DNA of 64,000 nt from Xanthomarina maritima (GTDB lineage Bacteria; Bacteroidota; Bacteroidia; Flavobacteriales; Flavobacteriaceae), in assembly GCF_008084905.1 (NCBI RefSeq), contig NZ_VSFC01000002.1, forward strand, positions 95,912-159,911, given 5' to 3'. How positions within the stretch are numbered: the first letter of the stretch is position 1; each line of letters opens with the position of its first letter. Both the position numbers and the translations under genes were made by a program. This document shows positions 37,884 to 46,925 of the stretch, piece by piece. The notes under the pieces were generated by a model. It was not told the origin of the DNA and ran no database searches. It saw only the letters and a program-made list of their open reading frames with translations.

Positions 37884-40643
37884 ATGACAACATTTATTTA
37901 CGAGGTATTAAAAGAGCTGTATGATAAAAATGAAAATCTTTCAAATATTACTTTTATATTACCTAGTAAGAGAGCTGGTGTATTTCTTAAACATCAAATA
38001 AAAAATGTTTCTAATAAAACTATATTTTCACCTAAAATTATAAGTATTGAAGAGTTCACTAAAGAACTTTCGCAATTAAAACTTATTTCCAATACTGAAT
38101 TACTTTTTGAATTTTATAGCATTTATATTGATTTAACGAAAGAATCTAACCAAGATAATTTTGAAACCTTTTCTAAATGGGCACAAATTATTCTGCAAGA
38201 TTTTAATGAAATTGATCGTTATCTAATTCCCCCAAAGCAAATATTTTATTATTTAAATGCTATTCAAGAAATAAATCATTGGTCTAAACAAGAAAACAAA
38301 ACCGAATTAATACAAAACTATTTATCCTTTTGGAATCAACTTTTTGACTATTATACTCAGTTTTCAGAACATTTAATAAATAAACATATTGGTTATCAAG
38401 GTCTAATATATAAAGAAGCAGTTTCAAACATCGAATCATATATTCAAAACAATTCAGATGTTAAAATAATTTTTTTAGGCTTTAATGCTTTGAATAAAGC
38501 AGAAGAAACCATCTTTCAAGAATTGCTACAAAGTGGATTAGCAGAAATCTATTGGGATTTAGAACAAACTTTTTATGAAAACCCAATACACGATGCTAGT
38601 TTGTTTATAAGAAACTATTATCAAAACTGGTCTTATTATAAATCAAATCAACTCAAATGGATTTCAAATAATTATATCCAAAAAAAAAATATTTCAATTT
38701 ATGGTATTCCTAAACATATCGGGCAAGCTAAACAAATTGGTTCCATATTAAAAGACCTAACAAATACAAAACTAAATTTAAGTCATACAGCTATTGTTTT
38801 AAGTGAAGAAACATTATTACTTCCTGTTTTAAATTCATTACCATCTTCAATAGATGCTTTAAACATAACTATGGGAATGCCTTTAAAATCGGCTCCAATT
38901 GCATCCCTTTTTGAAAAACTATTTTATTTACATAAAACATCCTATAAATCTTTTTATTATAAAGATGTTATAAGTATTCTTTCTCATCAAAATATAAGTT
39001 GTTTGTTTGAAACTGATGATAAATCTAAAGTTTCAGAAATAATAGAAACCATTCAGATTAATAATTTAGTTTATCTAAATAAAGAGCAATTAAATACTCT
39101 CTGTAAGCCATTTGAAGAAATTATAGATATTCTGTTCTCCAGTTGGGAGAATAATGCTGAAAAAGCTTTAAATCAAACCATAAATCTAGTATATAAAATT
39201 AAAAGCTGTTTAGAAAAAAACAAAAAAGAACAGATTTTAACTTTGGAATATCTTTTTAGATTTAATGAATTATTTAACGAACTAATAAGGTTGAATTCTA
39301 TCTATTCACATTTGAATAGTATTAATACACTATTCGAAGTTTATAAAAATTTATTAAGTACTGAAACCCTTGATTTTAAAGGAGAACCATTAGAGGGCTT
39401 ACAAATTATGGGTATGCTAGAATCCCGAGTTTTAGATTTTGAAACTGTTATCATTTCATCAGTAAATGAAGGTATTCTACCATCAGGAAAAAATCATAAT
39501 TCCTTTATCCCTTTTGATGTGAAATTACAGTATAACCTACCAACTTTTAAAGAAAAAGATGCTGTTTATTCATATCATTTTTACCGATTAATTCAACGTG
39601 CTAAAAATATTCATATTTTATATAATACGGAATCTGATGCACTTAATGGTGGAGAAAAAAGTAGATTTATTACGCAATTAGAGTTAGAGGGACTACATAA
39701 TATTTCTCATTATTTAGTGCTACCTAATGCAAATCCTACTATTAAAAAACTAAATCAAATTAAAAAGGATGATCTTGTTTTAGCTCGATTGAAAGAAATT
39801 GCTGAAAAAGGATTTTCACCTTCATCTTTAACCAATTACATTAGAAATCCAATTGATTTTTATAATCAGAAGATTCTAAAAATTAGAGAATATGACGAGG
39901 TTGAAGAAAACATTGCGGCAAATACTTTAGGAAATGTTATACATAATACCTTAGAAGATTTTTATAAACCTTTAGAAGGCAAACAACTTTCAATTGAGAA
40001 TATTAATCAAATGAAAAAAATGGTAGATGCTAAGGTTACGAATCATTTTAAAGAATTTTATAAAGAAGGTGATATTACTAAAGGTAAAAACCTTATTGTT
40101 TTTGAAATTGCCAAACGATATATAAATAATTTTTTAAACCTAGAAATTGAAGAATTAAATAATGGAAACCAAATATCTATTGTTGCTATTGAAAGTGATA
40201 ATAGAATTTTAGTAGAAATAGAGGAATTAAATTTCCCTGTTTATATAACAGGAAAAGTAGATCGTGTAGATCTATACAATGGCATGACCAGAATTATGGA
40301 TTATAAAACTGGAAAAGTCCTTCAAAATCAAGTGGAAGTTATAGATTGGGAAGAATTGACAACAGAATATAACAAATATAGCAAATCGTTTCAGGTGTTA
40401 TGTTACGCCTTTGCCATGTTTAAAGACCACAAAGTCCAATTACCTATAGAAGCAGGTGTTATGTCATTTAAAAATTTAAGCTCAGGTTTTTTAAAATTCG
40501 CTAAAAAAGAAAGCCCTTACGACAGGAATAAGAACACACTTATTACTGAAGAAACATTACAGTGTTTTGAAATAGAATTAAAAAAACTCATACTTGAAAT
40601 CTGTAATCCTGAAATAGCTTTTATAGAAAAAGAAATAAAATGA
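37884..40643 (+). CDS. AddB-like PD-(D/E)XK nuclease
   Basis: The 919-residue protein begins ITFILPSKRAGVFLKHQI, the N-terminal signature of AddB. It contains an inactive-helicase-like middle and ends in a RecB-type nuclease: GNVIHNTLEDFY supplies the His, and VDRVDLYNGMTRIMDYKTGK the Asp and Lys. The segment where AddB proteins carry the first iron-sulfur cysteine reads NYIRNPIDFY here, and the C-terminal CxxC group is absent, so the iron staple appears lost. It should pair with the AddA-like protein at 31965. It overlaps the next gene by 4 bases. Confidence 0.82.
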   Translation: MTTFIYEVLKELYDKNENLSNITFILPSKRAGVFLKHQIKNVSNKTIFSPKIISIEEFTKELSQLKLISNTELLFEFYSIYIDLTKESNQDNFETFSKWAQIILQDFNEIDRYLIPPKQIFYYLNAIQEINHWSKQENKTELIQNYLSFWNQLFDYYTQFSEHLINKHIGYQGLIYKEAVSNIESYIQNNSDVKIIFLGFNALNKAEETIFQELLQSGLAEIYWDLEQTFYENPIHDASLFIRNYYQNWSYYKSNQLKWISNNYIQKKNISIYGIPKHIGQAKQIGSILKDLTNTKLNLSHTAIVLSEETLLLPVLNSLPSSIDALNITMGMPLKSAPIASLFEKLFYLHKTSYKSFYYKDVISILSHQNISCLFETDDKSKVSEIIETIQINNLVYLNKEQLNTLCKPFEEIIDILFSSWENNAEKALNQTINLVYKIKSCLEKNKKEQILTLEYLFRFNELFNELIRLNSIYSHLNSINTLFEVYKNLLSTETLDFKGEPLEGLQIMGMLESRVLDFETVIISSVNEGILPSGKNHNSFIPFDVKLQYNLPTFKEKDAVYSYHFYRLIQRAKNIHILYNTESDALNGGEKSRFITQLELEGLHNISHYLVLPNANPTIKKLNQIKKDDLVLARLKEIAEKGFSPSSLTNYIRNPIDFYNQKILKIREYDEVEENIAANTLGNVIHNTLEDFYKPLEGKQLSIENINQMKKMVDAKVTNHFKEFYKEGDITKGKNLIVFEIAKRYINNFLNLEIEELNNGNQISIVAIESDNRILVEIEELNFPVYITGKVDRVDLYNGMTRIMDYKTGKVLQNQVEVIDWEELTTEYNKYSKSFQVLCYAFAMFKDHKVQLPIEAGVMSFKNLSSGFLKFAKKESPYDRNKNTLITEETLQCFEIELKKLILEICNPEIAFIEKEIK

Positions 40644-41479
40644 CACAAAGAAATCTTATACTATACAGGGAAACTCAAAAACCCATTGTTTGGGATGCTA
40701 ATTATAACGAAACAGGAGAACCTAAAACTTTAGTTATTTTTTGCCATGGTTATAAAGGGTTCAAAGATTGGGGAAGTTGGGATTTAGTAGCAGACTATTT
40801 TAAGAAAGAAAATTTCTTTTTTGTGAAATTTAATTTTTCACATAATGGAGGAACAGTCGAAGACCCTATAGATTTTCCTGATTTAGATGCATTTTCTGAA
40901 AACAATTACACCAAAGAACTCCAAGATTTAGAAGACATATTAAATTACTTGTTATCTGATGACAATCCGTTTAAAAATGAAATAAATATCAATCATATTG
41001 TTTTAATTGGCCACTCTCGAGGTGGAGGTATTGCAACTATTTATGCTTCGGAAGATTCAAGAATCACAGATTTAATTACATGGGCAAGTGTATGCGATTT
41101 TGCTAAAAGAACTACAACAATTGGCAATTTAGATCAATGGAAAAAAGATGGAGTAAAGTATGTATTAAACGGAAGAACCAAACAACAATTGCCACATAAG
41201 TATCAGTTTTATGAAGATTTTAAAGTCAATGAAACTCGTTTAAACATTGAATTGGCAACCAAAAAATTAAAAATTCCACATCTTATTGTTCATGGAGATT
41301 CAGATTCATCTGTTTCTTATGATGAAGCCAAAATGTTGCACACTTGGAACCCAAAGAGCAAGTTAGTTATTATAGAAAATGCCAATCATGTTTTTGGTTC
41401 AAAACATCCTTGGGAAAACAAAACACTCCCAAATGAATTAAAGGAAGTTGTTAAAAAAAGCATTTCTTTTATAAAATAA
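40640..41479 (+). CDS. Alpha/beta hydrolase family protein
   Basis: The 279-residue soluble protein shows LVIFCHGYKGFKDWG (oxyanion region), the nucleophile elbow GHSRGGG, the acid in VHGDSDSSVSYDEAK and the final His in NANHVFGSKHPW. It resembles prolyl oligopeptidase/dienelactone hydrolase-type esterases; the substrate is unknown. Its ATG overlaps the AddB-like stop (ATGA), so the two are co-translated, though a repair role is not implied. Confidence 0.82.
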   Translation: MTQRNLILYRETQKPIVWDANYNETGEPKTLVIFCHGYKGFKDWGSWDLVADYFKKENFFFVKFNFSHNGGTVEDPIDFPDLDAFSENNYTKELQDLEDILNYLLSDDNPFKNEININHIVLIGHSRGGGIATIYASEDSRITDLITWASVCDFAKRTTTIGNLDQWKKDGVKYVLNGRTKQQLPHKYQFYEDFKVNETRLNIELATKKLKIPHLIVHGDSDSSVSYDEAKMLHTWNPKSKLVIIENANHVFGSKHPWENKTLPNELKEVVKKSISFIK

Positions 41480-41480
41480 A

Positions 41481-41510
41481 AAAAGTCTTAATAAACATTA
41501 AGACTTTTTA
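41481..41510. terminator. Terminator between the hydrolase gene and tRNA-Ala
   Basis: The stem AAAAGTCTTAAT / ATTAAGACTTTT with an AAAC loop is flanked by A and T runs, so it may serve both strands. Confidence 0.88.
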
Positions 41511-41514
41511 TTCG

Positions 41515-41588
41515 TGGAGAATATCGGATTCGAACCGATGGCCTCTACGCTGCCAGCGTAGCGCTCTAGCCAACTGAGCTAATCCCCC
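41515..41588 (-). tRNA. tRNA-Ala (anticodon GGC)
   Basis: Read on the minus strand, the 74-base gene folds as a cloverleaf. The acceptor is GGGGGAT / ATTCTCC with two G-T pairs, the D arm is GCTC...GAGC, and the anticodon stem CTACG / CGTAG encloses CTGGCAG, giving GGC. The T arm is ATCGG-TTCGAAT-CCGAT. The discriminator is A and the 3' CCA is not encoded. It reads GCC and GCU codons. Confidence 0.96.
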
Positions 41589-41596
41589 AAATTATT

Positions 41597-42394
41597 TTAT
41601 TTCATCCCACTTAAAACTAAAACTGGTAACGTTGTACTCTGAAAATCTTTTTTCAATATGGTATTGTTCTCCCAAAGCTTTGTAAAAAATCCTCGTTTAC
41701 GTCTAACTACGCATAACAAATCTGGATTGTTGTCTTTGTAATGTTCTAATACACCTTGAAAAGTAGTCGCATTTTCTGAGTAAGTTGTATTTGTAATTAA
41801 CTTAGATAAACTTTCATTAATTTCAAAATCTCCTTCGTTATGATATGGCGTTTTAACCAATAATAAGTTTACTATAGATTTATATTGTTGTTTAATGCGA
41901 ATTAAAGGTATTAAAGCTTCATCCTTTTTAATAATTGCCGATTTTAAAGCCATTAAAATATAAATTATAGGTCTGTATTTATAACCTTCAGGAACTATTA
42001 ATGCAGGAATATTGGTTTGTTTTATTATTTTTCCAGAGGTTTTACCTAAATACACTTCTTCTCTTACAGAGTTTGTTCTAGGTTCGATTAAAATTAAATC
42101 AATTTCTAAAGATTTACATACTAATTCTAAAGTATCAACTAATTTCCCTTTAAAAGTTTTTATTTTAACTTCAACATCTTTAGTATCTACTTTTGCAACA
42201 TGCGATTTTAAAAACTCTAAACTTTCACGCTCTAAAATATGGTCTATTTTAATCATTGTTCCAGCTTTTGTATACACATTATAAACTTGTACAACATATA
42301 ATTTTGCGCCAAATGCTTTAGCAAAATCTACTGCATATTGTAAATGACTTACGGCATTTTTAGACGATCCAACTGGAACTAAAATATTCTTCAT
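41597..42394 (-). CDS. Universal stress protein, tandem domain
   Basis: The 265-residue soluble protein contains two UspA-like domains. The first starts MKNILVPVGSSKNAVSHLQYAVDFA and spans about residues 1-140. The second is more divergent and ends LPVLVLSG. The typical ATP loop G-x2-G-x9-G is only partly visible (LGKTSGKIIKQTNIPALIVP). ATG 42394 is preferred over TTG 42400. It lies 8 bases beyond tRNA-Ala. The role in stress is inferred from the family. Confidence 0.85.
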   Translation of the reverse strand: MKNILVPVGSSKNAVSHLQYAVDFAKAFGAKLYVVQVYNVYTKAGTMIKIDHILERESLEFLKSHVAKVDTKDVEVKIKTFKGKLVDTLELVCKSLEIDLILIEPRTNSVREEVYLGKTSGKIIKQTNIPALIVPEGYKYRPIIYILMALKSAIIKKDEALIPLIRIKQQYKSIVNLLLVKTPYHNEGDFEINESLSKLITNTTYSENATTFQGVLEHYKDNNPDLLCVVRRKRGFFTKLWENNTILKKDFQSTTLPVLVLSGMK

Positions 42395-42451
42395 AATCAA
42401 TAATTAAAAACTAAATTTACACGATAATTTATGCAAAAGTAAACATTAAAA

Positions 42452-42952
42452 ATGATTCGGAAAGCTACTTATAAAGATATTGATAGCATTTTAGATATTA
42501 CAAAAGCTTGTGCTGCATTTATGATAGAAAATGACATTTACTAATGGAATGAATTATATCCTAACAAATTAGCTTTCGAAAATGATATATTAAGAGATGA
42601 ATTATTCGTATTGGAAAATAAAAACATGATTATTGGCTGTATTGTTATTTCAACATTTATGGATGAAGAATATATTCCTATTAAATGGTTTACACCTAAT
42701 AAAAACAATCTATATATTCATAGATTGGCAATTCATCCAAAAGTTCAAGGAAAAGGGTTTGCGCAAGAGCTTATGGATTTTGCTGAAACATTAGCTATAA
42801 AAAACAAAATAGTCTCAATTAGATTGGATACCTTTTCTCAAAACAAACGAAACCAAAAATTTTACGAACTTCGCAATTATAAACGTCTAGGAAATATTTA
42901 CTTTCCAAAGCAAAGTGAACATCCTTTTTACTGTTATGAATTAGTCTTGTGA
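42452..42952 (+). pseudogene. GNAT N-acetyltransferase gene interrupted by an in-frame TAA
   Basis: The frame starts at ATG 42452 (MIRKATYKDIDSILDITKAC) and runs for 30 codons to TAA at 42542-42544, then continues in the same frame to TGA 42950-42952. After the stop it reads WNELYP..., where relatives usually have QWNExYP, so the stop most simply comes from one CAA-to-TAA change. The downstream part keeps the acetyl-CoA motif RLAIHPKVQGKGFAQELM. The full product would be about 166 residues. Its final codons overlap the MATE gene start (GTGA). It may be a recent pseudogene, a sequencing error, or restarted downstream. Confidence 0.8.
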
Positions 42953-44283
42953 GCACAAACATCAGTTTAAAACATATTAACAAATTAGCCATTCCAGCAT
43001 TAATTTCTGGCGTGTCTGAACCTATTTTATCTATTACAGATACTGCCATAGTTGGTAATATGGACTTCAATGCAACCGAATCTTTAGCAGCTGTTGGCAT
43101 AGTTGGAGCTTTTATTTCGATGCTTATTTGGGTTTTAGGACAAACTAGAAGTGCTATTTCTTCTATCATGTCTCAATATGTTGGAGCAAATAATCTAGAT
43201 AAAGTTAAAAATTTACCTGCTCAGGCTATTTTCATTATTACTTCATTAAGTATCTTAATTATTTTAGTGACTTACCCTTTTGCTGAACAAATTTTTAAAC
43301 TTTATAATGCTTCAAATGTTATTTTAGACTATAGTGTTATTTACTATAAAATTCGTGTGTTTGGTTTTCCATTTACATTATTTACCATTGCTGTTTTTGG
43401 CACATTTAGAGGACTACAAAACACCTATTATCCAATGATAATTGCCATTGTTGGCGCAGCTTCAAACATTATTTTAGACATTATTTTAGTTTATGGAATT
43501 GATGGTGTTATTCCAGCCATGCACATTCAAGGAGCTGCTTACGCAAGTGTTATTGCACAGTTTATTATGGCCACGTTATCCATTTATTATCTGCTTAAAA
43601 AAACACCAATTACCCTAAGACTAAGTTTCCCTTTTAACAAAGAAATCAATCGATTCATTATCATGATTCTTAATTTATTTGTTAGAACATTGGCTTTAAA
43701 TGTTACTTTATATTTTGCTACAAGTTTTGCAACTGGCTATGGGAAAAACTATATTGCTGCTTATACCATAGCAATTAATTTATGGTTTTTAGGTGCATTT
43801 GTAATTGATGGCTATGCTAGTGCAGGAAATATTCTTTCAGGAAAATTGTTAGGAGCAAAAGATTATAAATCCTTAATTTTATTGAGTAATAAGCTCATTC
43901 GTTATGGCGTTTATTTAGGAGTTACTATGGCAATTATTGGAGGTGTCTTTTATTCTTCAATTGGTAATATTTTTACTAAAGATCCTGAGGTTTTAAATCA
44001 ATTTGAAAATGTATTTTGGATCGTTCTAGCCATGCAGCCTATATGTGCAATTGCTTTTATTTTTGATGGCATGTTTAAGGGTTTAGGTAAAATGAAAGAC
44101 TTAAGAAACCTTTTATTACTTTCTACTTTCTTGGTTTTTGTGCCTTTTCTATTCTGGTTAGACTCTTTAGATTTAAAGTTATATGCCATTTTTATTGCTC
44201 TAACTTTTTGGATTATAGCTAGAGGCTTTCCATTGGTTATAAAATTTAGAAAAGAATTTTTACCACAATCACAAAACCATTAA
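42949..44283 (+). CDS. MATE family multidrug/Na+ efflux transporter
   Basis: The 444-residue membrane protein has 12 hydrophobic helices in two related halves (KLAIPALISGVSEPILSITDTAIVG at the start is the typical first helix). MATE pumps export drugs or metabolites using Na+ or H+. The start is GTG 42949, overlapping the GNAT stop codon; no ATG lies nearby that keeps the first helix. It probably shares an operon with the broken GNAT gene and the two tiny membrane genes downstream. Confidence 0.9.
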   Translation: MSTNISLKHINKLAIPALISGVSEPILSITDTAIVGNMDFNATESLAAVGIVGAFISMLIWVLGQTRSAISSIMSQYVGANNLDKVKNLPAQAIFIITSLSILIILVTYPFAEQIFKLYNASNVILDYSVIYYKIRVFGFPFTLFTIAVFGTFRGLQNTYYPMIIAIVGAASNIILDIILVYGIDGVIPAMHIQGAAYASVIAQFIMATLSIYYLLKKTPITLRLSFPFNKEINRFIIMILNLFVRTLALNVTLYFATSFATGYGKNYIAAYTIAINLWFLGAFVIDGYASAGNILSGKLLGAKDYKSLILLSNKLIRYGVYLGVTMAIIGGVFYSSIGNIFTKDPEVLNQFENVFWIVLAMQPICAIAFIFDGMFKGLGKMKDLRNLLLLSTFLVFVPFLFWLDSLDLKLYAIFIALTFWIIARGFPLVIKFRKEFLPQSQNH

Positions 44284-44301
44284 CTTTAACAAAAAATAAA
44301 A

Positions 44302-44478
44302 ATGTTCTCTATAATAAGCTTACTTCAAGAAGTAGATATCAATGAAAAAATAAAAGAAGCTCCAAATGACTCTTATGAAATTGGTGTTTTTATAGGAAGT
44401 ATGTTACCTTTTGTGACCCTTGTAATTATAGCTTATTTGCTATTTAGGTATAATAAAAATAGAAAAAATAACGAATAA
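44302..44478 (+). CDS. Small membrane protein (58 aa), unrecognised
   Basis: ATG 44302 opens a 58-residue frame with an amphipathic, acidic first half (SLLQEVDINEKIKEAPNDS) and one hydrophobic helix (about residues 29-48). It ends in a basic tail YNKNRKNNE. It lies 18 bases after the MATE gene and is separated by one base from the next tiny frame. No family recognised. Confidence 0.5.
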   Translation: MFSIISLLQEVDINEKIKEAPNDSYEIGVFIGSMLPFVTLVIIAYLLFRYNKNRKNNE

Positions 44479-44479
44479 T

Positions 44480-44578
44480 ATGGATTTTTTAAACTTTTTA
44501 GGAGGAAACGGATTGTTTCTAGTTTTGGCAGTAGTACTCATAATTATTTATGTGTATAACCGAAGAAAAAATCGTTAA
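44480..44578 (+). CDS. Tiny membrane protein (32 aa), unrecognised
   Basis: ATG 44480 opens a 32-residue frame: MDFLNFLGGNGLF, a hydrophobic helix (about 12-26) and the basic tail NRRKNR. It follows the 58-residue frame by one base and ends one base before the convergent oxygenase gene. The single-helix, positive-tail layout matches its neighbour. No family recognised; it could be chance. Confidence 0.42.
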   Translation: MDFLNFLGGNGLFLVLAVVLIIIYVYNRRKNR

Positions 44579-44579
44579 T

Positions 44580-45221
44580 CTAGCGCGTTTTTAACCAACC
44601 TGTAATACTCATTCTTTCAACATTTACAGGTTTTACTTCGTGTTCTATAATCTGACTTTCAAAAATAACGAGACGACCAGGAAACGGATAAATTACTTTT
44701 TCGACTTCTTTACCATTTTCATCTAAATACAACACCAATTCACCTCCATTCTCTGGCAACCAACCATCTTCATTTAAATAACATACAATGGAAAGTTTTC
44801 GTCTATCGTCGTTTTGAAACGTATCTATATGTCTTTTATAAAAAGTGCCTTCTGGATATAAAGCATAATGAAACTCTTTATGTAGAATACCTAAAAAGCA
44901 GGTTTTATTTAAATAATTTATCAAATTGTTAATCTTATTAAAGAATATCATTTCAGCCTCATTGGCTTTCAATTCATCTATCCATAAAATAACATCTCCT
45001 CTAATAGATTTTACAATAACTTCGTTCACTCGATTACCTATAGCAGCTTTTTTAAAAGCATCTTCTTCATGTTTTTCAATTAAAGATTGTCTTAAAATAG
45101 ATACGTCTTCAACCGTAAAAAAATCTTCTACAATACAATATTGTTGTGTTAAAATATTTTCAATAATACGCTCATATTGAGGGTTTTCAACAAAGTCAAT
45201 GTCTTCAAAAAGCTGATTCAT
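44580..45221 (-). CDS. 2OG-Fe(II) oxygenase family protein
   Basis: The 213-residue protein has the prolyl 4-hydroxylase-like double-stranded helix. HYALYPEGTFYKRHIDTF holds the HxD iron ligands, IIEHEV the distal His, and RMSITGWLKTR the 2-oxoglutarate arginine. Such enzymes hydroxylate proteins or small molecules; the substrate is unknown. It is divergent from queD. Confidence 0.85.
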   Translation of the reverse strand: MNQLFEDIDFVENPQYERIIENILTQQYCIVEDFFTVEDVSILRQSLIEKHEEDAFKKAAIGNRVNEVIVKSIRGDVILWIDELKANEAEMIFFNKINNLINYLNKTCFLGILHKEFHYALYPEGTFYKRHIDTFQNDDRRKLSIVCYLNEDGWLPENGGELVLYLDENGKEVEKVIYPFPGRLVIFESQIIEHEVKPVNVERMSITGWLKTR

Positions 45222-45286
45222 TTTAAATAAAAATTTTAAAAAGTGCGCAAATGTAGACTAAAATCTAATTGCTTTTACAAAACAAC

Positions 45287-45294
45287 TATCTTTG
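45287..45294 (+). promoter_or_regulatory. -7 box TATCTTTG of queD
   Basis: TATCTTTG followed by CA fits TAnnTTTG. A TTG sits upstream at 45269-45271 with a 15-base spacing. The box supports the ATG at 45315, since a start much upstream would be untranscribed. Confidence 0.55.
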
Positions 45295-45314
45295 CATTAA
45301 TAATAATGTTTACA

Positions 45315-45764
45315 ATGAGTAAAATTAGAATCACCAAACAATTCTCTTTCGAAACTGGTCACGCACTATATGGCTACGATGGAAAATGTAAAAATGTTCA
45401 TGGACATAGCTATAAACTATCTGTAACAGTAATAGGAAAACCAATCTCTGATACACATAACGTAAAATATGGAATGGTTATAGATTTTAGTGATCTTAAA
45501 AAAATAGTTAAAGACGAAATAGTAGACGTCTTTGATCATGCTACTGTTTTTAATAAAAACACACCACATGTGGAGTTGGCTAAAGAACTTGAAGATAGAG
45601 GTCACAATGTACTATTGGTAAATTATCAACCAACCAGTGAAATGATGGTGATTGATTTTGCTGAAAAAATTAAAAACCAGTTACCTGGCCATATTACTTT
45701 ACATTCTTTAAAGCTTCAAGAAACAGACACCAGTTTTGCGGAATGGTATGCGAGTGACAACTAG
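45315..45764 (+). CDS. queD: 6-carboxytetrahydropterin synthase / 6-pyruvoyltetrahydropterin synthase-like
   Basis: The 149-residue enzyme acts in queuosine (preQ0) synthesis. Zinc-binding histidines are in FETGHALYGYD and VHGHSY, with the catalytic Cys in GKCKNVHGH. The ATG at 45306 is possible, adding three residues; longer versions back to 45243 run through the promoter. Other que genes are not nearby. A biopterin role is the alternative. Confidence 0.88.
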   Translation: MSKIRITKQFSFETGHALYGYDGKCKNVHGHSYKLSVTVIGKPISDTHNVKYGMVIDFSDLKKIVKDEIVDVFDHATVFNKNTPHVELAKELEDRGHNVLLVNYQPTSEMMVIDFAEKIKNQLPGHITLHSLKLQETDTSFAEWYASDN

Positions 45765-45844
45765 TTTGCAGTCTCAATTTACAACAAACTCACATTACAA
45801 TTAGTCATTCGTGAATTCGTGGCGAATTTATTTATATTTACATC

Positions 45845-46603
45845 ATGCAAATTCAAATTCCAGAAGGAAAAAAAATTTATTTCGCTTCAGACAATCATCT
45901 TGGAGCTCCAACACAAGAAGCATCACGTCCTCGTGAACAAAAATTTGTTGCTTGGTTAGATGAAGTAAAGCATGATGCGGCTGCAATTTTTTTAATTGGT
46001 GATTTATTCGATTTTTGGTTTGAATACAAAACCGTAGTACCAAAAGGTTTTACTAGAACTCTTGGGAAACTTGCTGAAATAAGCGATTCAGGAGTTCCTG
46101 TTTATTACTTTGTTGGTAATCATGATCTTTGGATGAATGGTTATTTTGAAGAGGAATTAAACATTCCTGTTTATCATGAACCAAAAGAATTCACTTTTAA
46201 CAATAATACATTTTTAATTGGTCATGGAGATGGTTTAGGACCTGGAGATAAAGGTTATAAACGTATGAAAAAAGTGTTTACCAATCCATTTAGCAAATGG
46301 CTATTCCGTTGGTTGCATCCAGATTTAGGTGTGAAATTAGCACAATACATGTCTGTTAAAAACAAACTGATTTCAGGTGATGAAGACGCTAAGTTTTTAG
46401 GCGAAGACAACGAATGGCTTGTGCAATACTGCAAGAAAAAACAAGAGGAAAATCACAGAGATTATTATGTGTTTGGACACAGACATTTGCCTTTAAATAT
46501 AGACCTAAACGAAACCTCTAAATACATCAATCTTGGCGATTGGATAAGCTATTATACTTATGGTGTTTTTGATGGAGAAGTTATGGAGTTGAAAGAATAT
46601 TAA
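45845..46603 (+). CDS. lpxH: UDP-2,3-diacylglucosamine diphosphatase
   Basis: The 252-residue metallophosphatase makes lipid X in lipid A synthesis. The metal motifs FASDNHLG, GDLFDFWFEY, VGNHDLW, GHGDGLG and VFGHRHLPL are visible in order. It is a peripheral inner-membrane enzyme. Its stop codon overlaps the stop codon of nrtS on the other strand. Confidence 0.9.
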   Translation: MQIQIPEGKKIYFASDNHLGAPTQEASRPREQKFVAWLDEVKHDAAAIFLIGDLFDFWFEYKTVVPKGFTRTLGKLAEISDSGVPVYYFVGNHDLWMNGYFEEELNIPVYHEPKEFTFNNNTFLIGHGDGLGPGDKGYKRMKKVFTNPFSKWLFRWLHPDLGVKLAQYMSVKNKLISGDEDAKFLGEDNEWLVQYCKKKQEENHRDYYVFGHRHLPLNIDLNETSKYINLGDWISYYTYGVFDGEVMELKEY

Positions 46604-46830
46604 TCTATTCTTTGTTCATTTAATTTAACTTTTACTGAAGCATAAGTTGAAACTAAATAAGGTACAGTAAAAGTGATAAAAAACTTTAACAAGTTAAGAT
46701 GTTTAAAGTCTAAAGTGATCAAGTTTTCACCTTGATTAATTAAATTTAAAATCAAACCAACAACAAGCGCTACTTTTATAGAGGAAATTACAATTTCTTT
46801 CTCAATCGCAATATCAACAGCTCTTTTCAT
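46600..46830 (-). CDS. nrtS: NrtS-like small nitrate/nitrite transport protein
   Basis: The 76-residue protein has two membrane helices (about 17-33 and 47-64). The pattern KVALVVGLILNLINQG...FFITFTVPYLVSTYASV matches the NrtS family of small nitrate/nitrite transporters known from marine bacteria. Oligomerisation is presumed. No nitrate reductase gene lies in the window, so the substrate is not confirmed by context. Confidence 0.75.
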   Translation of the reverse strand: MKRAVDIAIEKEIVISSIKVALVVGLILNLINQGENLITLDFKHLNLLKFFITFTVPYLVSTYASVKVKLNEQRID

Positions 46831-46859
46831 TCTATTAATTCTTTACTTTTATTATTCTG

Positions 46860-46867
46860 CAAAGATA
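46860..46867 (-). promoter_or_regulatory. -7 box TATCTTTG of nrtS
   Basis: TATCTTTG followed by GCAG on the minus strand lies 29 bases before the nrtS ATG. Confidence 0.5.
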
Positions 46868-46925
46868 TAGAACATTATGAAAGGGATTCCTAATAAAACC
46901 TTAAGACTTGTTTTATAAGTTTCAT

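Noticed and set aside
41515-41588. tRNA-Ala as an integration site for a mobile element
   Set aside because: No integrase, direct repeat of the tRNA 3' end, or foreign-looking genes are nearby.
42542-42544. TAA in the GNAT gene as recoding to a special amino acid
   Set aside because: Selenocysteine and pyrrolysine use TGA and TAG; TAA after an otherwise normal frame fits a point mutation better.
45243-45314. Longer queD start at 45243
   Set aside because: The added residues are not queD-like and lie upstream of or within the TATCTTTG promoter box.
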